The position numbers and the translations under genes were made by a program. From assembly GCA_028023455.1 (NCBI GenBank), contig JAQFVV010000349.1, positions 281,501-345,500 of the forward strand: a stretch of 64,000 nucleotides of DNA, written 5' to 3'. Positions 23,642-35,860 of the stretch are shown here, piece after piece; within the stretch, counting starts at the first letter, position 1, and each line of letters begins with the position of its first letter. The DNA is from Epiperipatus broadwayi. Taxonomy: Eukaryota; Onychophora; Udeonychophora; Euonychophora; Peripatidae. Below the pieces are notes generated by a model. That model was not told the origin of the DNA, searched no databases, and worked only from the letters and a program-made list of their open reading frames with translations.

Positions 23642-25369
23642 TTGAAGGAATTTTGTCAAAGAGTAAATTTGAGCATTGGAAATTTATCAAATGTATATGA
23701 TGGACAATACACATGGTCTAGGAATAATGTATTTCACACAATAGATTATGTATTGGTAGATAAAGAGGGAATGAATAAAATACGAAAAATTAAGGTGTTT
23801 GATAATGAAGAGAGAGTGTATAATAGTGATCATAACTTTATTGTAATAGAAATGGTTAGTAATATGATGGAGGATAGAAATAAAGGTAGAAATAATAGTG
23901 AAAGATGTGGATGGAGAGTGAATGATAAGAATAAGTTAGAAGAGTATAAAATAAAAGTTGAAGAAACCATGGAGCAGTTGGTTGGGGATGAGTATAAGGA
24001 CTGGTGTGGTGAAGTAGAAAAAGTGGCAAATAGGGTTTTAGTCGAGAATATAAAGAAGAAGAAAAGTAATAAAAAATGAGAGTTAGTAAAAGTGTAAAAG
24101 AGAGGAAAAAAGCATGCAGAGAATATAAGTGTGCTATTAAGAATAAAGAAAGTGAAAATAATATTAATGCTAAATGGGGAAAGTACTTAGAAAAGAAGAA
24201 GCTAGCTAAAATGGATAATTATAGAGAGAGGATGAAGTTAAATAATAAATTGTTGGAGGATATTAATAAAAGTGGAAGAGATGGGAGTAAAAAATTTTGG
24301 AATTACATTAAAAGGAGAAGTGTAGGAGAAAGAGAGATAGTATTAATAGATGATGAGGGAATAGAATGTAGCTCTAGAGGCGAGCTAGAGAAAATCTTAA
24401 ATAGATATGTAATGAATATAGAAAAGATGTTAGATGTGAAGAAATTAGTGATAAAAAACATGAAAGCAGTTAGTAGTGGGAATATTAGGTTCACAAAAAA
24501 TGAATTGAATGAGGCAGGAAAGAGATTGAAAAGTGGAAAGGCGAGAGGTTTAGATGGATGGGCAGCAGAGATGGTAATGAATTTAGGGCATAGAGCAAAA
24601 GCAAAGTTATTATCATGGTTTAATAAGATGGTGCAGAAGACAGTTTTTCCAGGTAGTTGGAGTAATACAAGAATAAGATTATTATTTAAAGGAAAGGGTA
24701 AGGATCATAGAAAGTTAAATAATTATAGACCGATAGTGGTAACATCAGTTTTATATAAAGTTTTCGCATATATGGTAGCTGGAAGAGTTGTAAAATGGAT
24801 GGAAGAGAATAATGTAGTGGGGGAAATGCAAGGAGGTTTTAGGTCAGATAGGCATATAGGAGATAGTTTGTTTGTAGTTACACAACTTATGGAGATGAGT
24901 AGGATAGATCGTTATATATGAGTTTTATAGATATAGAAAAAGCATATGATAGAGTAAATAGAAATAGATTATGGGTAAGATTAGCCAATTTTGGAATGGA
25001 TGAAGCTTTAGTAAATATTATTAAGAAATTATATGAAAATAATTATTATACTTACCAATTAGGGGATATAGAATCAGTTAAAGTTAAAAGTGGAGTGGGA
25101 TTAAGGCAAGGATGCCCCATGTCACCGATTTTGTTTTTGTTGTTTTTGAGTGAAATGGAAAAAGCAATAGGAAGACTAGGAAGAGGGGTAGAGATACCAT
25201 TAATAGGTGGCAAAGGAGTATATACTTTGTCGGGTCTTTTTTTGTAGATGATATCTTTTTATGTGCAGAAAGAAGAGAAGATATGGATATTATGTTGAGG
25301 ACATGTGCAAGGGTGGGTAAAGAGATGGGGATTAAATTTAGTGAAGAAAAATCAAATATAATGATGGTT
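23642..25369 (+). pseudogene. LINE-B endonuclease C-terminus and reverse transcriptase
   Basis: Three frames joined by frameshifts. 23642-24079 holds the end of an EEP domain (YTWSRNNVFHTIDYVLV, then SDHNFIVIE). 24076-24921 is RT with KARGLDGWAAEMV, a WSNTRIRLLFKGKGKDH block, NNYRPIVVTSVLYKVFAYMV and GEMQGGFRSDR. 24918-25247 continues with MSFIDIEKAYDRVNR (first catalytic Asp) and GLRQGCPMSPILFLLF. The catalytic FVDDIFLC follows near 25238-25262, in the frame that reads on through 25283. The line breaks at 25369, where the RTE enters inside EEKSNIMM. The ATGA overlap at 24076-24079 looks like a frameshift, not a designed overlap. Confidence 0.85.
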
Positions 25370-27533
25370 AATGTTCTTAATAAATTTAACACAGGAAGTG
25401 ATCATCGATTAGTAAGGTGTAAGTTACGTGTTAATGTAAAACTAGAGAGACAAAAATTATTGAGAAAAACAATATTTACAGTTGATATTCCTAATCTTCA
25501 GAAACATTCTAATGAATTTAAATTAGAACTTACAAATAGGTTTCAAGTGTTAGGAGATTTTGAACATGATTCGGATTTGAATGAAATTAATATGAAAATA
25601 ACTGATACACTTTTAAAAACTGCAACAAAGATAGCTGGTAGAAAAAAGCAGAATTGACTAATAAAATTTCTACTGAGACTAGAGAATTTATGAAGAAAAG
25701 AAGAAATATGAAGATATGCAAAAATGATGTATTAAAAAGAATTGAATATCTCGAATTTTGTAAAATGGTACAGAAAAAAGTTGAAAATGATATAAGAAAG
25801 TATAACTGTGAAATAGCAAGGAAAGCTGTGAAGAAAATAAAGTCTCAAGAATGTTAAACAACATTTTGGTATTGGTAGGAAATTTATATCTGCAATAAGA
25901 AAAAAAGATGGAATTATTACTAAAAAGAGAGATGACATCATGAAATTGGTAGAAGATTTTTATCAAGAATTATATAGTAATAAAGAACAAGTACCTCCGA
26001 TATCTATTACATCTTCCGAATTGCCCAGAATTTTAAATGAAGAAGTGAGACATGCAATTAAATGTATGAAGAAAGGAAAGGCTCCAGGAAATGATGGAAT
26101 TATAATTGATATATTAAAAGAAGGAGGTGAAGAAATAGAAACAATTTTAGCAAAGTTATATACCAAATGTCTAAATGATAAAGATGTACCAGAAGATTGG
26201 AAGAATGCAGTAATAATATTAATATTTAAAAAGGTGATAAAGAAGATATTAGAAATTACAGACCTATCAGCCTTTATCAGTTTTATGTAAAATTTTTACC
26301 AAGATAATTACAACTCGTCTACAGAGAACTTTGGATTTCCACCAACCAAGAGAACAAGCTGGGTTTAAAAGTGGTTTTAGTACAATAGATCATATCCAGG
26401 TATTGAGAGAAGTAATAGAAAGGACAAATGAATATGAGTTGTCATTATGTTTTGGATTTGTAGATTATGAAAAGGCATTCGATTCTATACACATTTCTTC
26501 AGTGATTAAAGCATTGGATCATCAAGGTATAGATCCAGGATATTGTCATATTTTAAAGAATATTTATAAAAATGCAACAGCAACAATTAGATTACATAAT
26601 GATACTGGAAAAATCAACATTGAGAAAGGTGTAAAGCAAGGTGATTCCATATCTCCAAAACTTTTTACAGCAGTGCTGCAAGAAGTATTTTGTGGATTAA
26701 AATGGGAAACTAAAGGAATGAAAGTAAATGTGAGAGTATTTAAGTCATTTAGATTTTGCAGATGATGTAGTTGTTTTTGCAAATAATGCTTCAGAGCTGC
26801 AGGAAAGTTGCAGGAGTTAGCAGATGAAAGTAGAAAAGTAGGACTAAAGATAAATGTTAAAAAGACTAAAGTAATGTTTAATCGATTTGCTCAAAATATG
26901 AAAATAAAGATTGATTATGAAGAAGTAGAAGAAGTTAACAGTTAAAAATACCTAGGTCAGATTATTAATACAGATGGAAACATAATGGAGGAAATTAATC
27001 ATAGAATTAAACTTGGTTGGAGTGCTTTTGGTAGAAATAACTTGATACTAAAAGGAAATATGCCTATGTGTTTGAAAAGGAAGGTTTTTAACAAATGTGT
27101 CTTACCAGTTCTTACTTATGGATCTGAGACTTGTACACTCAATAGAAGAGCAATACATAGACTTCAGACCACTCAAAGAAGTATGGAGAGATGTATGTTG
27201 GGAGTAACAAGAAGAGATTGAAAACGCAATGTATGGGTAAGACAACAAACAGGTGTTACTGACCTTATTAAAAAAATTAAAAGATTGAAATAGAGTTGGG
27301 CTGGACATATTTCTAGAAGAAATGATAATAGATGGACAATTGAAATTTTAAACTGGATTCCAAGAGATTGTAAAAGACCCAGAAAGAGACCACATGTGAG
27401 ATGGAATGGATGAAATAAGAAAGTGTGCAGGGGTGTTGTGGAAAAGAGAAGCTAAAGATCGGAGAAGATGGATTAAACTTGGAGAGACCTTCATCCTGCA
27501 GTGGATTGATAATGGTTGATGATGATGATGATG
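25370..27533 (+). pseudogene. RTE-type LINE, 5'-truncated copy inside LINE-B
   Basis: Homologous to the copy at 35.6-38.8 kb from its SDHRLV endonuclease end onward; the 5' break is at aatgttcttaataaat. RT blocks are recognisable: GKAPGNDG near 26080, QAGFKSGFSTIDHI near 26355, FVDYEKAFDS near 26455, GVKQGDSISPKLF near 26630, and the FADD region near 26760. Frames shift near 25650, 25840, 26240 and 26740; stops fall at 26945 and 27220. The 3' end is the gatgatgatgatga tail. The insertion point in LINE-B contains atgatg on both sides, probably a 6-bp target duplication or microhomology with the tail. RTEs characteristically end in such short TGA-type repeats. Confidence 0.9.
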
Positions 27534-28641
27534 AATACTGGGGAAAGAGAGGATGTAGTTTTTTTATTGGGGGATATAAAGTTAAGTGTGGAGGATGATA
27601 TGATATAGGTATTTGGGAATCATCTTATGTAATCAGAAAAATTGCTTGGTTGAATGGGAGAAAAAATTGGTAAATGAAGCAAAGAAAAGAAAAGGTTTGG
27701 TAAAGAAACTAACAGTATTTTCATATAACAAATACGATGTAGCTAGAATTGTATGGAAGGGAGTTGCAGTAGCAGGGTTAACATATGGTAGTGATGCATT
27801 ATGTGTTAGTAAAAGGATTTTAGATTATTTAGAGAAAGTACAAAGGGAAGTAGGAAGACATGCATTAGATGCAGAAATGTGGACAGCAAAGGAGGCAATT
27901 CAAGGAGAAATGGGATGGTCAAGTTTCTATATGAGAGATGCAAAAAGTAAAATGAAAATGTTTGGTAGGTTGCAGTTTATGGATAGTAAAAGAATAGCCA
28001 AAATAGTGTTTAATTGGGTTATGAGTAAAGGGCAGGTAACAAGATGGGTGAGAAAGGTAATGCAGTATGCAAAAGATTTGGATAAAGAATTTATATTGGT
28101 ATACTTGTATAAAAGGTGGGATGATTGTGTTAGGAGGATTGTTGAGTGTTATAGTGGTAAGGAATGGGATAAAAGAATAGAAGCATTAATAAAAAATAGG
28201 GAGTTGGAGAGATGGAGAAGTAGTATGGAGGGTAAGAAGAGTTTAAATATATATAGAAGTAAATGGAATATTGGAAGCGAGTTAATTTATGATAATAGTA
28301 AGGAAAGTAGTTTATTGTTTAAGGCTCGAACGGGATCTTTAGCAACAAGAGAATATACATGTAAATGGAAAACTATGGGTGACTTAGCATGCAAATTGTG
28401 TAAGGAAGGTATAGAAAATATTAGGCATCTGTTGATTGAATGTAAATGCTTGAAAGCAGAAAGGGTACAGATAATGAAGTTATGGGAGAATAGGTATGAA
28501 CAAAGTGACAATACAGAAAGTGAGTTAGTAGTTTTTATGCTGGGTTTGCAAAAAGATAAGGGGAATTTAGATTTAAAGGCCATAGAGTTGACAAAGATTA
28601 TGTTGTGGAAATGGGATGGGGCAGAATATGGGAAGACATAG
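27534..28641 (+). pseudogene. LINE-B C-terminal region with zinc-finger-like motif
   Basis: After the RTE insertion the LINE-B frame resumes with broken sequence (near 27540-27612), then 342 open residues. These include AGLTYGSDALCVSKRILDYL, equivalent to the LTYGSE block after the RT domain, a long region rich in Lys/Trp, and CKLCKEGIENIRHLLIECKC, matching the C-x2-C...H...C finger near the end of many LINEs. No RNase H domain is present. The open length shows relatively little decay in this half. About 95 bases of 3' UTR follow. Confidence 0.8.
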
Positions 28642-28746
28642 AGTGGGGAATGGAAAATAAAGTGGCTAACAGGTTTATCTGGGCATAGTTGCTGAGATAT
28701 TCTTGACTTCGTTTAAGGAGAAGCCAAATACATCACATCACATCAG

Positions 28747-29000
28747 CACTAGCAACAGTAGTAATAGCAGTAGCAGTATTAGCAGCAGCAGCAGTAGTAG
28801 TAGCACCATCAGTAGTAGTAGCTGTATCAATAGCAGCAGCAGCAGTAGGTGTAGTAGTAGGTGTAGTAGTAGTATGTGTAGTAGTAGTAGGTGTAGTAGT
28901 AGTAGCAATAGCAGTAGCAGCAGTAGCAGTAGCAATAGTAGCAGCAGCAGTAGCAGTAGTAGTAGCAGCAGCAGCAACAGTAGTAACAACAGCAACAAAT
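28747..29000. repeat. AGY trinucleotide microsatellite, right copy
   Basis: Shares ordered variants with the left array (atcagtagtagtagctgta, gtaggtgtagtagtaggtgt, tagtatgtgtagtag) and then continues with agc/aac-rich units. It follows directly after the LINE-B tail catcacatcacatc. Interpreted as the second half of the split target array. Confidence 0.85.
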
Positions 29001-29029
29001 TCATGCCTACCATACCCAATTAAATTAAA

Positions 29030-30380
29030 ATGATGTTATTAGCATAAAAATAAAATCTGGTAATAATTAAAAAATTAAAAATGACACATTTGTTTATTAA
29101 TTAAACAAAATTAAAACATTATTGTTAGGGAGTTCAGAAGTAATAGTTTAGCCACCATCCGTTGATTTATCTAAAGTCTCTACTTTAACTTAAGATTTGA
29201 GTTATAAGCTTATATACTGATTAGAAATATACAAATTTTTATATTTAATCTTTAAATTAGTAACTCTAACTATAAAATAATATAAAAGTTTTGATGTAAA
29301 TTTATTGTGTCATCTAATTATCTTACTAAATAAAATCAAATTTTATAAAGTATTATTTAAGAAGGCAACTTAATAACTTAAAAGTAAAAGAAAAATAATG
29401 ATTTACATAGTTAATAAAATTATAAAATAATAATGAAAAAAATCCAACTTCTAAAATTTGTAATCAGATATTTGAAATATTTAGTTCCAAATTAAAAATT
29501 TATAAATCTGTAAATAATAATTTGTTAATTTACATGATATTTGAAAAATTGATATATATATATATGGATTTCAATAACAATTATATATAAAGAGTCATTA
29601 ATTAGAGTGAAAACATATAAAACACATAATAAATTTATTTTTATGCAATGATAACATGAACATCAGTGATTTGTTTAATTACAAATAGAAAACAACATGC
29701 GATTTGCTTTCATTAGAAGCAGATCCTGGAGTTTGAAATATATGGGTCAGAGTCCAGTTTTGTAAATTCCAGTGGTTATAACTTCTTACAAACTTCTAGG
29801 CAGATAATAAACCATTTGATTATTTTGTCCAGAATGGTTTTATGTACTTATTAAAGTGGATACTCAGATGCTTGCAAGAGCCATGGACCACAGCCCAACT
29901 CTAATACTTCTGGTATTCAAAACTATGATCACCCAAATGTTAAACTAGTTCAATTATTTATTTGATTTATTTTTTTATCAATAAACAAATGTATAATCTT
30001 TTATAATAATAAAAATCTGGCACTAATCAATAAATTAAAGTATTAAATATTTTATGTTTTATTTAAATTTTAAAAATTATTTTTGAAAGAAGTATTTCAA
30101 ATTCATTTTTGAATAATTTATACATTTCTCTAGGCACAATAATAAATTAAAACTTTTAATTACATATTATTTTTTATGCAAATATAAATAATTTTCATTA
30201 TGCAAGAAATAAGATTAAAAAATATAGACTTCTAGATTATAAAAATGTCCTGTTTTGTTTAGAGAATTTATATCAATTTGGTTTTACAAATTATTTACTC
30301 ATATTAAGAAATATCAAACTGATATATGAAATGTTTAATATATATTTGTAATGACCTATTTATTCATTCAGTAATTATGA
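29030..30380. other. Unassigned AT-rich sequence
   Basis: No coding pattern or family repeat was recognised. Confidence 0.45.
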
Positions 30381-30396
30381 GTAGTGTTGATAAAGT

Positions 30397-30629
30397 ACTA
30401 ACCACTAAACATCGCATGATCACTATTTCTTATGCTTGCTCATAACTGTTATTAAAACAGGCAAAACTCTCCATACAGTAGTGCCACTCAGCACAAGCCA
30501 GATAAATCAATGGTTTCCAGAAGGCTTGTGCATAATGCCTAATCACCCAATTTCCCCAGACTAGTTTCTGGCATCCATTGATTACTCTGACTTCCACTGA
30601 GTGGCACTACTGTATGGAGAGTTTTGCCT
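30397..30629. mobile_element. Hammerhead foldback family, short inverted copy (R7)
   Basis: Flanked by gttgataaagt (30386-30396 and 30630-30640). It starts actaaccactaaacatcgca, contains an inverted arm (aaaacaggcaaaactctcc) and a short forward arm ending ggagagttttgcct. Most of the hammerhead is deleted; only ccccagactagtttctggc (minus-strand GAAAC and GUC) remains. Confidence 0.85.
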
Positions 30630-30640
30630 GTTGATAAAGT

Positions 30641-31870
30641 TTTTGCATTAAAAGGCAAATATGTGTATTCAGTTATTATATATAAGTTTTAAGTCACATT
30701 GTAGAAAATTCTACATAATTCCACATTTTTTTAAAACATTGATTCAGTTCTATTATAAATATAAATTCATATAACACTTTTTTAAATTTTGAATTTATAT
30801 TTTTATGAATCAACCACTATCTAAATTTGTATTAATTTAGTTTGTTCCTAATGTTGCAATATTTTATATGTTTTTTTTTTAAAGGATATACTTTAGATAT
30901 ACATGCATGATATTTTATAAATATAAATTTATAAATTATTTAATTGAATTTGTAAGAAAAAATAAAAGTTTTGTTTTTAATATTTAGTTGTTGTTTTTTT
31001 TATAATTTTTGATTTATTTTTTTTTAAATTCTATTTTAATGTGCTTTCATTTATATTTGTATAATTAAATTGGAATGCTATTTGTAATTTCATTTTTGTC
31101 CTCTTTTTAGATGTTATCTATGTACAAGTATGTAAGTAAAACTACATACACAATATTTAGTTTGTGTAGCCTTGAATAAGATCATGTAAAGTGGTTGAAA
31201 CATTGAGAATAACACATTTGCATGTACACTTGATTCAGAAAACTAAAAATTTACAGTTAAAAATAAATATAATATTGAATTTATTATAGAAATTGTTCAT
31301 GTTTCATTTGTGAAGCATAGCTTTCTCTGAATATTTTAACATCTGTTTTGATAATGACAATTCATTTTATTTATTCTCCTGCAGAATCAAATATAACTAT
31401 TACATGATTTTCTTTGCTTACTTTCAACTTCTGCATTTGGAGCAGAGCCATTTATTTCAAGAATCATATGACTTTCTTTGCTTACTTTAACATTAGAATT
31501 AGAAACAGTAATTCACATTAACTATTCTATTCCAGTACCATCTATTGTAAAGTCTGAGTAATCATTTCACTTAAGGTGGTTGTACTATATCCAAATTTCT
31601 AGATTGAGTATTGACTATTGGTATCTTCAATGAGGAGAAAGATCTTGCCCTTAGGCATTTTATTATTCAAATTTATGTTACAAAATTCTCAAGCTAATAA
31701 CTTGAATTTCAAAAAACATCTCAAAATTTGAAAACCAAAATAATTTGTTTGTATACTTATTTAAGTCTGATAATAAAGTTATACCTAAAAATTTCAGTAA
31801 GCTATTTACATTAATTAGTTACTGACATAGTATCAAATCTATATAAATGTATAAGTAAGTTGACTTGGGA
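30641..31870. other. Unassigned AT-rich sequence
   Basis: No gene or family repeat. A phrase containing atgattttctttgcttact or close variants occurs twice (near 31406 and 31468), a minor local duplication. Confidence 0.4.
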
Positions 31871-31887
31871 GTTTTGTTGTTAACTTA

Positions 31888-31941
31888 CACCAGGAAAAAC
31901 TCTCCATATAGCTTGAGCAAGCATAAGAAATGGTGATCAGG
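31888..31941 (-). mobile_element. Foldback family, 54-bp minimal copy (R8)
   Basis: Flanked by a 13-bp duplication, tgttgttaactta (31875-31887) and tgttgttatctta (31942-31954). Between them only the two termini remain: ggaaaaactctccatatag (3' end, inverted) fused to cttgagcaagcataagaaat (5' end, inverted). It shows that both termini, not the ribozyme, persist in the smallest derivative. Confidence 0.8.
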
Positions 31942-31954
31942 TGTTGTTATCTTA

Positions 31955-32620
31955 ACATAAAAGGAATAAAAGTGGTTCCTAGATGGTCTGAACAAAAATT
32001 TCTGTTTCTTGTTAAAGATTACTGATGTACAGATAATAGCCTGGCAATTTGGATATACTTTTTCATCTAGTTTCCATTGATTATTTACTCTTGCAAGTAG
32101 ATAAATGTGGAATAGACTAATACACTTTAATGTTTTAATTCAGGAGTGTCAAACTGGTGTCTATTTTGTGGCCCACAATAGTATATAATATAAAAATTTA
32201 CTGACAAATTTACTTTGTGTCTATTGAAGATACCATAACATTAATAATGCAGGTATACAGAAAATAAACAATTTGACTCAGCCTTCATTAAATATAGTAA
32301 TTCACTTTTAATACTAGTATAAGCAAAGCATTCAAATCACTATTTTTCTGTTGGTATTATAATCATGTATTCAGTATCAAAATGATGATTACAACATATT
32401 TATGTTTTGTTATTTGATATAGAAAATATTTTGCAAAATTAAGTAATTAAAGTTTAATTATTAAACAATTATTTACACTTATATTCAACATTATTTTTAT
32501 CCAGAAAATATTGTTTTAACATCGAACAAGGCTAGAGAAACTTTTAAGAAAGATAGAAATTAAATTACTCCTATAATAGCTATATATTTTTCTTTTCTTT
32601 AACTTAATTATCTTGACAGT
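31955..32620. other. Unassigned, with a possible hAT terminus
   Basis: At 32142 the phrase caggagtgtcaaactggtgt followed by gtggcccacaatag resembles the 5' terminus of hAT elements (CAGGGGTGTCAAACT...GGCCC). No matching inverted end was found, so only a decayed solo end can be suggested. Confidence 0.3.
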
Positions 32621-32625
32621 GGAAC

Positions 32626-33176
32626 TTTTATGTCTCACCTTACCTTTAATTAATGGACTAGTCCAGATTCCATCTTGTCTTTATTGCATTAAGAATTCAT
32701 CACCCCAGTCCAATGGATATATCCAATAGCGGAGACAAACCAATTGATAATGATACTCAGTGATCTGGCTGTAAATAGTCCAGTTGAGATAAAGTGGGAC
32801 TACTCAGTGATCTGACTGTAAATAGTCCAGTTGAGATAAAGTGGGACCACATCAAAATGGCAGTACACACGTTATCCGCTCTATGGATAAAGTAGTGAGA
32901 TATGTTCACACTAAAACTGGAACTTCCACAACTTAAATCAAAAGAGGCAAGCTGTCACAGTACAACCGGAAGTGGTAGGTAAACTTAGAAAGGTACTTGA
33001 AGTCCCTTACATTAATACTTACAGCCAACTAGATGCTATACCTTGCCAAGAGTATCAAATGAAGGTGTAAAAATTGTATCTGTTGCAAATATGTATTTGT
33101 ATATTTGTTCTAATTAATAAATATTTAATCATGTTTTATGAGTCTGTGCTTATAATAATCACATATAAACACAGCA
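32626..33176 (+). repeat. 5' LTR of gypsy-like element
   Basis: 551 bp, starting ttttatgtctcacc (the 3' copy keeps the canonical tg: tgctagatctcac) and ending aacacagca. Inside is a tandem duplication of about 50 bp containing tagtccagttgagataaag (around 32756-32850) that the 3' LTR lacks. A downstream aataaatatttaatc segment could serve polyadenylation. Just after the LTR, tttgatacagtcatgacag is where a primer-binding site should lie; it does not match a tRNA that I can name. Confidence 0.9.
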
Positions 33177-33469
33177 ATTTGATACAGTCATGACAGTGTT
33201 CTATTTCTGTTATTGTTTAGATTGTTGTCATTAAATACTAAAAATTGAAAGCTAACATTATTAAAGCATCAATAAAACAATTAATGAATCAAACACAAGT
33301 GGTTACTCATTAACTATAAAAATAGGATCTTCCCACTGTGGGTTGTTTAGATCTACGTTATTAAGATTGACAGTTAACAAACATGGTGATTTCCCATTAA
33401 TTATATAAAAAAAGGTAATTTTTTTTCTCTCTCATGGTTGGGGAAAAAAATTGAAATGCTAAAATTTCC

Positions 33470-34271
33470 TTGTTAGAAAAGTTTGATCTGGCCTATCTGA
33501 AAAATTGGCCATCCTACATGGATCAAGTGCATTTCTATATGCAGGCTAATCAAATTTAAAAGCATGAATTAAATTTGCTAATATTTTTATCTGTCTGCAG
33601 ATCTCAAACATACAATATCTTATGAGTACAGGCAGTCACCATGCTTCCAGCTGAGCTTGGTTTTGATAAAACATTATTTCTACTGTCAAACTTTTTTTCC
33701 CCAAAACCCTTACAATAATGCAGAGATATCACTTCAATCTCTGTACTCAAGGGAAAGGAAGAAAGTGAGAGATTTTGCTACTAAACTCAGAAAGATAGTT
33801 TTGAACTACAACTTTATGGGCTTCCTCAAAGAAGATTTAAGAGATTGTTTTATTTGTGGAATGAAAAACCATAACCTTAGGGTCAAGCTGTTGGTGGATC
33901 CTGATATCACAATTGATTCAGCTGTCTCTCAGGAAACTCTAGTTGAATCGAACATGAATCAAGTCAATTCATTGAGGAAAATGGCTACAGTATTAAATTT
34001 GTCAGTCAGAAAACTGGATCAAACAAATATCCAGCTGACAATAGGAAAAAACTGCCAAAATAAATCAGCAAAAACAAATGAAAAACTTTGTTATAGATGT
34101 GATAAAGCAAAACATGCACACATTGAGTATCAACATTGGGATAAAATGTATAGATTTTGTAAACGTGTCAATCACATAAAACCACTTGTTTTTTTTTTAA
34201 AAAAGCAAGTCACTCTGAAAAGAATGGAAGAGTTGATTTCAAAATTCAAAAGGGCAAGTAAAATTAAATAA
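33470..34271 (+). pseudogene. Gypsy-like gag remnant
   Basis: From about 33474, broken sequence reads KFDLAYLKNWPSYMDQ and FYMQANQI, matching the N-terminus of gag in gypsy elements related to K02A2.6-like polyproteins. From 33657 a 204-residue open frame continues: SLYSRERKKVRDFATKLRKI, then LRDCFICGMKNHNLRVKLL (the LRDRFVCG block), and a doublet of degenerate zinc knuckles, CYRCDKAKHAHIEYQ and FCKRVNHIKPL, where several Cys are lost. The apparent start at 33657 is a non-ATG artefact within the gag. The function would have been capsid assembly and RNA packaging; this copy cannot supply it. Confidence 0.8.
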
Positions 34272-34296
34272 AATCAACAATGCCTGTATAAATAAT

Positions 34297-34500
34297 GTGA
34301 AAGGCATTGACTCACATTTTGCAAATAAAATTATTATTAATGATACACCAATAATAATGGAAGTGGGTATTAGGTTTGCAGTGGCCATTGTGTCAAAAAA
34401 TACATGGGCTGTTATTAATAGAAAAAGTAATCATCATCTACATCCTAGGAGGAGAGTGATTATTGATTATCATGCCAATCAAATATCACTCTTGAGTTAA
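34297..34500 (+). pseudogene. Retroviral-type aspartic protease remnant, active site lost
   Basis: IIINDTPIIMEVGIRFAVAI then VSKNTWAVI aligns with the INxxPxxMEVDTGAAVSIISxxTW block of gypsy proteases. The catalytic D-T-G is replaced by G-I-R, so no proteolysis is possible. It follows gag after a short gap, as expected for gag-pro order. Translation ends at 34500, and beyond it to 35060 I recognise no RT or integrase motif. Confidence 0.7.
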
Positions 34501-35860
34501 ACAAGACTTAAAATTACTATGCCTAGTAAAGCAATTTATTTACTTCTTATTGTGTCTATTCATAAGTACAGCAATTTATTAGGAAATGACTGATTCAATT
34601 ACCTAGGCTGTACAGTGACTAAATAAACCCAGCTCATAAATAAAATAAAATCAAAGAGGTTGTACACAGAAGTGATTGATAATGAACTGGATTTGAACCC
34701 TAGAACAATCATGAAAATAAAAGTGCTTAAATGGGGATAGGTACTCAAGTCCTACACCATATGTTTAAAAAATATTACCAAATAGATTCCATCAGCTGTA
34801 ATATTTAAAAGGATTACAAATAGTGGGATTCAAAGAGCTGAGGTTAAACTGTATATAACCAAAAAATATTGAAGAGTCTTCATCTAATATTAAAGTCTCC
34901 AGACAGCAATGAAATCACCAGCCAACAGAGATGAGTCTACAAAGTTCAAAAAAATTCAAAGTCTCCAGATAAACAAATGAAGACATTGGACCTGCTGATG
35001 AAATTACTGAACCCTGATGAAGTCAGAAAGTGATGAAGACATTCACCAAAGTACTGAACTAGGGAGAGGGAATGCTAGATCTCACTTTATTTTCAATGAA
35101 TGATCCAGATTCCATCTTAGCTTGATTGGATTAAACATTCATGGCCACAGATCAATAGATATGTGAGTAAATAACATATATTCAATAGCAGATACATGCC
35201 TTTGGACAATGATACTCAGTGAGTCTGATTGTATTCATTATGGAAGATCTGGCTACAAATAATTAGACCAATTGAAGATAAAGTGGAACAATAACAAAAT
35301 ACTGTCAAAGCTGAATGGTAATACATACGTTGTCAATTCTATGGTTAAAGCAGTGAAGCAAATTCATGATAGAACTGGAAGCTGTTAGAAAGCTGTCACA
35401 GAACGGCTGGAAGTGTCACATAATTACACACAAGATAAGCTATCATGGTATAGCTGGAAGTGATAGTTAAAACTTAGAAGGGTACCTGAAATCTCTTACA
35501 TTAATAGTAGCAGGACAACTAAACATTATACCTCGTCGATGGTATCAGGAGAAGGTATAACTGAAAGGAGACCCTTTGATTCCTCTTGGAGGCCTTAAAG
35601 GAACCGAGCAGGGCAAATTCCTAATGTCCACTCCATACATTCTTGTCGTTGCAGCTGTTATTACTATGTGATTATTCATATAGTATACGAACATGGATGG
35701 GCTGCTCACCAACACGCATTAGCCAGCGTGGTGAGTTTATTGGCTTTTTACCGCTGAGTTTAAGATCGAGAAATACCATGGTCTTTCTTCTCAGTGCCTG
35801 ATAAGGCAGAATGAATGTTAGTGTAAATGATATATATTTTTCCAATACATATATACAATT

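Larger units (their letters stand above)
23636..28738 (+). mobile_element. EEP/RT-type LINE (LINE-B), 5'-truncated, with nested RTE
   Basis: A non-LTR retrotransposon starting within its endonuclease domain at the edge of the left microsatellite and ending in the 3' tail aatacatcacatcacatc at the edge of the right one. A 2.2-kb RTE copy (25370-27533) interrupts it. A second 3' end of the same family lies at 45.15-45.25 kb, confirming the tail. The shared microsatellite content on both sides suggests a long target-site duplication in an AGY array. The clade was not resolved; there is no RNase H. Confidence 0.8.

Noticed and set aside
23327-23714. Poly-Leu, poly-Ser and poly-Thr open frames on both strands
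   Set aside because: They are translations of the AGY microsatellite in different frames. No flanking coding signal.
28703-29023. Poly-Ser and poly-Leu open frames
   Set aside because: Same reason: trinucleotide repeat at the right side of LINE-B.
32142-32330. Decayed hAT element starting caggagtgtcaaact
   Set aside because: No matching inverted terminus or 8-bp duplication could be found, so it remains only a resemblance.
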